Shown: piece by piece, positions 56,487 to 64,000 of the stretch
Numbering within the stretch: position 1 is the first letter of the stretch
How the letters are laid out: each line of letters begins with the position of its first letter
NCBI RefSeq assembly: GCF_901709675.1
Contig: NC_051100.1
Location: forward strand, 8,156,786 to 8,220,785
From: Syngnathus acus
Lineage: Eukaryota > Chordata > Actinopteri > Syngnathiformes > Syngnathidae
Reading direction: 5' to 3'
DNA length: 64,000 bases
The notes under the pieces: model-generated
What the model was told of the DNA's origin: nothing
Database searches by the model: none
The model's input: only the letters and a program-made list of their open reading frames with translations
Translations under genes and position numbers: made by a program

Positions 56487-59400
56487 CTATGCCCACATGT
56501 GGCGCTTGCAGTGATCCACAGCCTGAAAGATAAATGAGAAATCTTAATGCGACCATATGAATAATTGCAATCTATTCACTCACAAAAATATGGCGCTTCA
56601 GCTTTCAGGTGAAATTTCTAGATGCCCCTCAAAATTTTGCTCCTCTTATTTATTATGTTATTTGTTTATTTATTATTTATTCATCGCTCTTATTTATTCA
56701 TTGTTTGTGCCTTCTTGTTTTTACTTTTGTGTTGTTTACTTGTATGTATATTGTGTACTATGTCTTGTCACCGTGGGATAGTGGGAAACATAATTTTGAT
56801 CTCTTTGTGTGTCTTGACATGTGAAGAAATTGAAACTAAAGCAGACTTTGACTTTCAAATACACTACAACTTTTACAGGTGAACTTAACTTGACCATCTC
56901 AGGACAAATCCAAGTATTTTGTGTTTCAGTAACTGTTTTTTGCACAGCTTTCCATTCTCCAAAAACCTTAATGATAAAATTCAGACTAGGTGTTTGTTGA
57001 ATTAACCAATATATTTCCATTCTATGTCTTTCTGTTATGTGACTAAGCTAGTTGCCACGTTCCTCGGGGGAAAGCCTCACAATAGCATCGTCTTGGTCTC
57101 ATGATGGCAACGTGATTCTAACTGAACCAGTGAATGTATTGTTCGATTTATGGTTCAAACACCTGCTAGAATGTTGCCATCTTGCTCTTTACCAAACAAA
57201 TTATAGAAAATAAAGTACTGCAACGTGGTCAAATTAAGTTGAATAGAAAAGTTCATGATATTTTAGGTTTAACATGACGTTCCATTTAAAGTGTTAATGT
57301 ATGTGCAAGTGACGTACATTGCATTGGGTTGCTGTCTCCATGTTCCTGCACCAGAATGAGGGTCCAAAAGTGCACTGCTCTCTTCCCAGTAGTCTGCGCA
57401 GAGCCTCAGGACAGGCGCCCACTTGCTATTAACACACACGCACAAAGAATTCTTAACTCCAAACTTTGCGGAGCGACAACACAGCAAAGGGGATGATTAT
57501 ACCCACCAGGCACACAAAGTCCGGGTCGAGCATCTGAAGGAGCATTTGCACCATCATGGGCTCGTACTGTTCAACCAGTTGGTCACACTGTTGACACACA
57601 GACAAGATTTAATAGGATCGTCTGAAAAAGCGCAACTAGTTCTATGTGAATCTGCTCACCTCTGTCTGGTAGGAGTCAGGCAGGAAACTGCAAACTTTCC
57701 TCACTGCCTCCTGGATTTGCTCCTCAGTGGCATTCTTTTCAAGGATTCCGTCGATGTAGGCGACAGCCATCTTGCACACCTTGCAGTAGCCACCAGTTTT
57801 GAAGACAGTCTTATCAAGGGCAGCTGGAAAGGGTTTTGGTATTAGACAACCGGTATAGTGCAACTACAAAACATTTTCAAGTTGTAATACCAAGTAAAAA
57901 TTTGGTGGGACATTTTTGCAGTCATTGTATAGAAGGTGGAGAACTTACGGACAAATGCACGGGTGGCATCTTTGCAGAGTGCCAACACGGTGCAAATAGT
58001 TTTTGGGTCAGCCTGCTGGACCAGCAACTCAATGATGGCCTGGCCGTAGGTCTCGATCAAGTCCTTGCACTCAGAAGTCAAGGTTTGAGGCAAATAGTTA
58101 CAAACCTTCTCCACAGATTCAATCACCTGCTCCTGGGGGAAAATGTAGCATATGGCCTCAAGTATAAGAGAAAGTACATGAACAACCTTAACAGTTTGCT
58201 TTATTTGGTCCACATCCTACCTCAGTTGTCTGATCTTCCAACATGCTTTCCAACTCCTTCATCACAAATTCGCAAATTGCACAATAAGCGGAATCGCGAA
58301 CTCGCACCATAGGCTGGAACACAGAGATTTACTTTACTACTTACTGTAAAACTGAAAATTTACACAATTTCAGTTCACGCAATTAAAAAACGGAGGATTT
58401 GGCTTGACTGCTTACGTACCTTAGTTTTTGTAGATTCCACCTTGGTGGCAGGAACAAGACTGAGAGCAGGCACGGTCTTTGCAGCAGGTAAAATATCAGC
58501 GGCCTGCAGTTTCAACATGGGAGTGGACTCTACGCCTGCGCTACAGAAGCCAACAATGGAACAGCACTCCTTGGGATCCTGTGGACAGAAAAAGACACAA
58601 GGTTCAAATTGCCATGGATCAAACTCATGCTACAGTCGTCCAATGCACAGTTTTAATCCCCATGCATGTAAATTGTTGGACCCTGACAAAAGCATATCCA
58701 CGTATCTAATGTACATTTCGGCAGCGGTGAGTGAGGTATTAGCTCAAATCTGCCCAAAATCAGAACAAAGCTGTATAGTTAATTCAAGACATTACTTGCA
58801 ATGCAGGTCACAGCAGACTACTGTGCTCAACCGGTCACAAGACTCAAAAACACATCGTATATTCAGTATAATTTAAAAAAAAGAAAAACAGCAGGCAATC
58901 CTTGTGCGGGTTATTCAAAGAAGCAAAATGTTATGGTATGTTAAAGGCAGTGCAACTAGATGGCCCGACATTTAGTCGCTACAGTGTTGGGTAAGTAACA
59001 CAGAGTAGCAAAAGGTTAAAAAGCTACAGCATCAACGTACAAGACCTACCTGATCCTGAGGAGCAGCATAGCGCCAAAAGGGAAGAAGAAAAGACATGAA
59101 TGAAGGGGAGATTAAGTATGGGGGGAGGTGGGCAAAGGGGTGGATGCAAAAAATGTCAGCAGGCCAGAATGGACTATAATCACCAATTTGAATAAAATAT
59201 TGCCCTCTTAATAGTTTTATGAGTAGACAAGTTCTACCATGACATGGGAGGACTCACCGTGGCAAAGACCTTCTGAAGAACAAGGCTGCCGTACATGCTG
59301 ATGTACTGCTTGCACTGTAAAAGGGAAGAGCAACACAGTGTCAGAAAGAGTGAAAGGTTTTATTATTTTGATATGGCATACATATTCCCAATGGGAATAT

Positions 59401-61518
59401 TAAAGATTACAAAATGTGCAGACCAAGTCTCAGATCTTAGAGGTCATGCTGATCCCGATGTGCAATATTTTAAGTGAAAGGGTACAATACAGAAAAATGT
59501 GACAACAGTGTGTCACTCACCATGTCTGACACACCCGGTCCCATCTTGTCACAATCTTCCTCAAATTTCGCAATGAGCGAGTTAACAAATGAGGAATTCT
59601 CCTTTTGCTGTGCTTGTGCATCAGTCATAAACTTAATGCAGTCTTGACACACATCACTACTTCCCTGAGGAGAGGACAAGAGGCAATGTTAAATGACCGA
59701 TGCGGAACGTACTTTGTTCACAGCAGTGCAGCCTGAGAACGTACTTTGACTGGAGTTTCCTGTTTGGGCTTTTCCTGCGGGTACAAGAGCCCAGGAACAT
59801 TGAGGAGGAAAGGTGAGGCTGACTTGGAGAGGTCAATCTGTGGGATCTCATTGGACAGCAACTGGTCCTGAAACTTGGCCAGCGCCATCTGCTGGGAGCG
59901 ACACAAGCCAATGGCTCCACAAGCCACACCAGGATCCTCCTAGAAACATGTGAAAGATCATTTACGTAAGCTAGGCAACAATGCTGCCAGTCACAAGGAT
60001 CCGTTTTTGCATGATGGCTTCTCCATTTCTGCTTTCAACTTGGAGTCACTTCCCTTTCAAAGGCCCAAAGCAGAAGCATCATTCATCTCAGAGGTTCAAG
60101 ATAAAATATGCTCTCTCAAGCAAGCGGAGACCACTCACCAGCTCTCCCATGATGATTGCTATGACGATGGGGTAGTAATCGTCAACCATCTCCTTGCACT
60201 CATCACTCAAACCTTGTTCGGGAATGAGCTGGCAGGCTTTCTCCAAGTAGCCAATAACCTCAGTCTGCAATCAGTAATTAACATTTAGACGAAAAGTGCC
60301 TAAAAGTATACAACGTGGATTATAAACTATTCTTTCAAACCTGTGTGGCATTGTCCTTCAAAACCTGCGAGACTACCATCACAACTTCTTTACACAGGTT
60401 ACATGGCACGCTTTTCTGGAACAAGATTAGAAAAGACAAGTGTCAGTTAAAATAATAAAGTTACAATCCTACAGTTACAGAGGTCAAAAAAGATAAAATG
60501 GAAGTGATGTTTCAGAAAAAGAGGAAAGGCCGGAGGAGTCTCACCATCTGGGGTTTGTTCCAGACATTCTGCTGGCAGTGAGTCACAGCACCACACAGAG
60601 ATGCAGTCTTCACGTTCTGACACCAGTAGGGGGGTCCACGAGCACACTGCTCTGTGCCCAGTAAGGGGGTAGCCACAGCTGCAAAACAGTCAAAGAACCA
60701 TTATTTACAGACATCCACTTCAATAGAATTAAAAAGAAAATTGAACTTTCAACCTGTTTGACTTTTACTTGCTCCACATTTTTAGAATTAAGCAGTCAGA
60801 TTCAGATCCTCAGACAAAATCAGTTTAATACAATTCTGGGTTAACTCAGACTATCACACAAGGAACAATCTGACTTCAAAGTTAGACTAAAGAAAAAAAA
60901 CAAGCACCAACTAACATCACAAGGCATTAATCGCTTATCACTAAGTCAACATGACAGAGCCCACAGTTATGCAAAAAGATTGTCAAAAATATCTATTTTG
61001 CCCAAAACAGACTCAGCAATCTAACATATTTGTTATACTGCTAGCGAGGTGAATTTTCTATCAGGTAATCTTCAATCCACTAATCCATCCGGGTCAGAGT
61101 AAAATGTTGAGTGACTGACTCCACAGATAATGCCATATTTGTGTGCTGGAAGAAGAAAACAAATGTGAAACGAGGGCATGGCTCTCTCAACCAGCCGTTA
61201 GCTTTAATGCTAACAAAGCTAGCGTAACCGAAAGACTGTTTTTGAAGAGATAGATTTGTACAATTAAGACACACATTTGGGGAAAATCTACCACAACAAC
61301 GATATTATACAACAACGCATTGCACTGTAATGGTGTTTACAGTTTAGAAGGCTTCTTATTTTGGTGTCGCTTCCGCCTACCGATAACTAGTTGAACAACC
61401 AAAAGGGCTTCCCGGTGACTTTATGTACACGACAGTAAATACTTAAGATCAATATTCATTTTGTCTTGTGTGTTCGGACATTACCTGAGGATACGAAGAG
61501 AAGAGTTAGAAGCATCAT
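56487..61518 (-). CDS. psap: Prosaposin (15 coding exons)
   Basis: Precursor of saposins A-D, lysosomal activators that lift sphingolipids from membranes for hydrolases; uncleaved protein is also secreted. Exons, 5' to 3': 61518-61485, 60678-60545, 60415-60341, 60264-60139, 59939-59745, 59664-59521, 59314-59258, 59055-59050, 58578-58420, 58313-58221, 58132-57949, 57823-57660, 57587-57507, 57425-57318, 56522-56487. Phases agree; 1596 nt (531 aa; human 524-527). Order: signal peptide (about 1-16), N-terminal SAPA domain (about 20-56), saposin A (57-140), B (190-270), C (312-390), D (415-490), C-terminal SAPA ending HCKRHMWA. Saposins A, C and D keep six cysteines; B has a seventh (KECC). N-glycosylation sequons are seen in A (NAT), B (NSS) and D (NAT) but not in C. 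The tandem ATGATG start precedes a hydrophobic leader. Confidence 0.96.
59050..59055 (-). other. psap: psap 6-nt microexon (Asp-Gln)
   Basis: On the minus strand CTCCTCAG precedes GATCAG, followed by the donor GTAGGT. It adds DQ between the saposin B halves encoded by 59314-59258 and 58578-58420, in phase 0. Mammalian PSAP has an alternative 9-nt exon (Gln-Asp-Gln) here, sometimes used as 6 nt (Asp-Gln). In this sequence the bases before CAGGATCAG are CT, so only the 6-nt form has an AG acceptor. Confidence 0.75.
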
Positions 61519-61690
61519 GACTCTGCTGTTTTCAGGCTCGTTTGATACACGGAGTTGTTGGAGATCCAAGCGCAATCGCGAACTACGTATTGCGTTCAAA
61601 GCTTTATAGTTACTAGTCAGCTGACTACTCAGCATAAACATGTGACTCGTCAGTGTCACTTGACTCGCGACCTCCGCCAAGCAAACTGTC
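61519..61690 (-). promoter_or_regulatory. psap core promoter with TATA box and E-box cluster
   Basis: A TATAAAG box lies on the minus strand at 61608-61602, about 85-90 bp upstream of the start codon. Further upstream within 60 bp are GTCAGCTGAC (61616-61625), AACATGTGAC (61637-61646; TCACATG on the other strand, an M-box core) and GTCACTTGAC (61655-61664, one base from the CLEAR consensus GTCACGTGAC). PSAP is a known target of the TFEB/MITF lysosomal programme, so the cluster fits. An open frame running upstream of the ATG is probably not transcribed. Confidence 0.55.
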
Positions 61691-62109
61691 TGTACGTTAG
61701 CAAGATTGTTACAAGGACAAAGTTCAGGATTGGAAACGTTTATTTTTAGTATGGACCTGCCCTTTAACCTTGAGTATGTATTCTCGTATGTGTTTTCGTA
61801 TGTATTTTATAGATGTGCATTTTGAATATTTCTTTATTTTTCTTTTACATCATTACACATGGGGCAAGAAAATGCATAATACGTCTTTAATTATATAGTG
61901 CTTTCACAACAATTTAACAAAGCAATTTACATAAAGTAACAATACAACAAAAATAAAGCTGATTGGTTGAATTAAGGACTTTTCTGGTCATTTAAAAAAA
62001 ATACTCTGGGTCAAACTGTCACCATCATATAATTTTTTGCAGCTGCACAGGTATTTTAAACCTTCTTGAGTATAAGCAGAAATCAACAATTGTATTAATA
62101 TTGTAAACT

Positions 62110-62390
62110 CCATCCATCCATTTTCTGTACCGCTTTGTCCTCACGGGGGTCACAGGCGTGCTGGAGCCTACCCCAGCCGTCATCGGGCAGTAGGTGGTGG
62201 GCACCCTGAACTGGTTGCCAGCCAATTGCAGGGCACGCAGAGATGAACAACCATCCGCACTCGCACTCACGCCTAGGGACAATTTGGAGTGCTCAATCGG
62301 CCTACCAAGCATGTTTGTGGGATGTTTGTGGGAACCAAACCAGCACCCTCCTAACTGTGAGGCGGACATGCTAAACAGTGCACCGTCACT
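62110..62390 (+). mobile_element. LINE 3'-end fragment (common fish repeat)
   Basis: It begins CATCCATCCATTTTCTGTAC and continues through CTCACGGGGGTCAC, TGCTGGAGCCTACCCCAGC, a 'gcagggcacgcagagatgaac' block and 'aacc.gcaccctcctaactg', the well-known tail of a dispersed fish LINE. The family (L2- or RTE-like) is from memory and not settled. Confidence 0.65.
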
Positions 62391-62818
62391 CGCTTACGTA
62401 ATGACTAATGCCTGGAAAGGCTAAGGAAAGGCTAAGCTTTTTTTTTAAATTTTTTATAGAAGTTAGCTAACAAATTCCAGTAATGCATTCCAATTGTGAT
62501 AAGAACTAATTTTGACTGTGGCAATATTATGAGCCAACATTTAATTTGGTGAGATGATGTCTGCAGACGATTGCATTTACTAAGATATTACAGACCAACA
62601 CCTTTAATTCCTCAACCTGTTGGGTGACATAAGTGGTTGGCAAACACTGTTGTTTGTTTTTAAAAGTTCATTAAACATATCTTGGCGATAGCTTCAAATA
62701 TTTTGATTCTTTATAAAGACAGGACTACTGAATAGCCTCATTTATATCAACATGTGTGCATATTTCAATACGGTTGCTCCTCATTGAGCCTACCTCAACA
62801 AAGCAAGAGACAAGAGAC

Positions 62819-62955
62819 AAACCCTGAATTGGTAGCCAGCCAATTGCAAGGCACGCATACGAAGATAAATTACCACAAACACCGATGATAATCGACATTT
62901 TAGATGGTTTACGTTGAACATGCAATTTTTGCAACATGCGGAAGAAAACTGGAGT
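62819..62955 (+). mobile_element. Second, more degraded LINE-tail relic
   Basis: CCCTGAATTGGTAGCCAGCC and CAATTGCAAGGCACGCATAC parallel CCCTGAACTGGTTGCCAGCC and CAATTGCAGGGCACGCAGAG in the 62110-62390 copy, followed by an 'aacatgc...aaactgg' block. Divergence suggests an older insertion. Confidence 0.5.
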
Positions 62956-63786
62956 TCCCAGAGTAAGCCATGAAAGCAGAAGAGAACAAGGAAGTATATG
63001 CATTTGCATACAGTAGATATGCTATTGTCTTTCATAAGATGAATATAAATAAATTATAAAGTTGAGATAAATGAGAACTATCACAGTTCATGGAAATATA
63101 ATTGTTTGTCAAGAGTTAACCTGCTGAGCTCATGTGTATAGAAGACAATAAGAATTAAAACATATTGACTTTTTCTCTTTGACCTTGTGATGTTTGTCAA
63201 GGCGGCTTGCTAACTTTGCTGTATTTGATTTCAAATGCACAACAAACATAACGTGTTGATATTTAAGTAGCCTGTGTACCGGGAGAAAAACCACACTAAT
63301 GTGCGGAGAACCCAAATCCAGAACCTGGCACACATGCAAGCCACACTAACCAAAACTGTCCTGTCTCTTTTATGTTAACATTAATTTCTGAATAGAAAAC
63401 AAAAGTCATTTAATACATGGAGTCACAAGAATAGCACTGCATGTTAAATGTGACTATATTCACATACAACTTCAATGAAAGTGAATGATTTCAATACATA
63501 CCCATGTAGCTACAGTACAAGTGTTTTTTTTTTTAATGTTCTTTTAATGTCTGATAGTAAAAGCTTCACACACTTCCACCAAAATAAAAAAAAAACGTTG
63601 TTTATTATCATCATTATCACAAATCAGATAAATTCAGTCCAATGGCCATGGAAGAGGTCAAAGATTCAGCATACATTACATCCTCTGGATAAAAACTGCA
63701 AACACCTGTTTGAGGGGAAGAAAGGGAAAAACATGTAATATATATTTGTTTAAGAATATGAGATCATACGGAGTACGTACGTTCCA

Positions 63787-64000
63787 TCACTGCTGGGTGC
63801 CACAGCATGTTTGACTGGATTTCTGCGTGTCCTTCTTCAACACCGTGGGCCTCACCACGTCCACGTCACGGTGTAAGTGATTGGTAAGGCCCGTGAGGAT
63901 GCTGGGAGCCGCGTAGAAGTCAATCAGAAAATATGATCCTCGGCGGTGTCTCTGGTTGTGTTTGGTTATCACATAAGGCAAGAGTCTCTCTCCAAGATTC
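63787..64000 (-). CDS. mrps6: Mitochondrial ribosomal protein S6, 3' terminal exon (partial)
   Basis: Small-subunit protein of the mitochondrial ribosome, bacterial S6 family. The minus strand stays open from the window edge to a TGA at 63787-63789. The translation carries NLGERLLPY, then RRGSYFLIDFYAAPS and LHRDVDVVRP, matching the conserved NLGER.LPY, GGYFLVDFYAP and SRDIDV(I/V)R stretches of MRPS6. The 5' part of the gene lies beyond the right edge. The C-terminus (KKDTQKSSQTCCGTQQ) is shorter than and unlike the Lys-rich human tail. Confidence 0.88.
   Translation of the reverse strand, partial: NLGERLLPYVITKHNQRHRRGSYFLIDFYAAPSILTGLTNHLHRDVDVVRPTVLKKDTQKSSQTCCGTQQ

Larger units (their letters stand above)
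61691..63786. other. Intergenic DNA between psap and mrps6
   Basis: Apart from the two LINE-tail relics listed, the stretch is AT-rich with no recognised exon. The part next to 63787 is presumably the mrps6 3' UTR. Minus-strand poly(A)-signal candidates include AATAAA at the position of TTTATT near 63600. Confidence 0.45.

Noticed and set aside
61519-61680. Longer psap N-terminus from the upstream in-frame ATG at 61680
   Set aside because: It would place coding sequence across the TATA box and E-box cluster and would bury the signal peptide. The ATGATG at 61518 fits family length and leader position.

Overview
The window is vertebrate nuclear DNA, most likely from a ray-finned (teleost) fish. 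The evidence is spliced genes with GT-AG introns, protein sequences close to vertebrate UNC5B, SLC29A3, prosaposin and MRPS6, many microsatellites, fish-type tRNA-derived SINEs and several copies of a short hAT-type DNA transposon. The species cannot be named from sequence alone.

Layout. 1-4500 is intergenic DNA ending in a GATA microsatellite. 4500-40630 (+ strand) holds a complete unc5b gene (netrin receptor): 17 coding exons totalling 2844 nt, with a 25 kb first intron full of repeats. 40631-44458 is the unc5b 3' UTR and intergenic DNA. 44459-48733 is a composite inverted-repeat (foldback-like) element. Its two arms of about 1 kb enclose a 235-bp tandem array, whose units carry 90-bp hairpins, and a 156-bp tandem array. 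50337-54738 (- strand) is slc29a3 (ENT3, lysosomal/mitochondrial nucleoside transporter), convergent with unc5b. 56487-61518 (- strand) is psap (prosaposin), 15 coding exons including a 6-nt microexon. The right edge (63787-64000, - strand) is the 3' terminal coding exon of mrps6 (mitochondrial ribosomal protein), cut by the window end.

The genes do not form an operon-like unit. unc5b encodes a plasma-membrane axon-guidance and vascular dependence receptor. slc29a3 and psap both encode lysosomal proteins and lie head-to-tail on the same strand, about 1.6 kb apart. unc5b, slc29a3 and psap lie in the same region of human chromosome 10, but there the very large CDH23 gene separates SLC29A3 from PSAP; here nothing does.

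The most notable points are: the composite foldback element between the convergent genes; two conserved-looking microexons (33 nt in unc5b, 6 nt in psap); CLEAR/M-box-like E-boxes just upstream of a TATA box in the psap promoter; a nested pair of hAT elements; and a 35-bp-arm hairpin downstream of the slc29a3 stop codon. All exon boundaries were read by eye from splice consensus and reading frame. No alignment or database search was run, and comparisons with human proteins are from memory.
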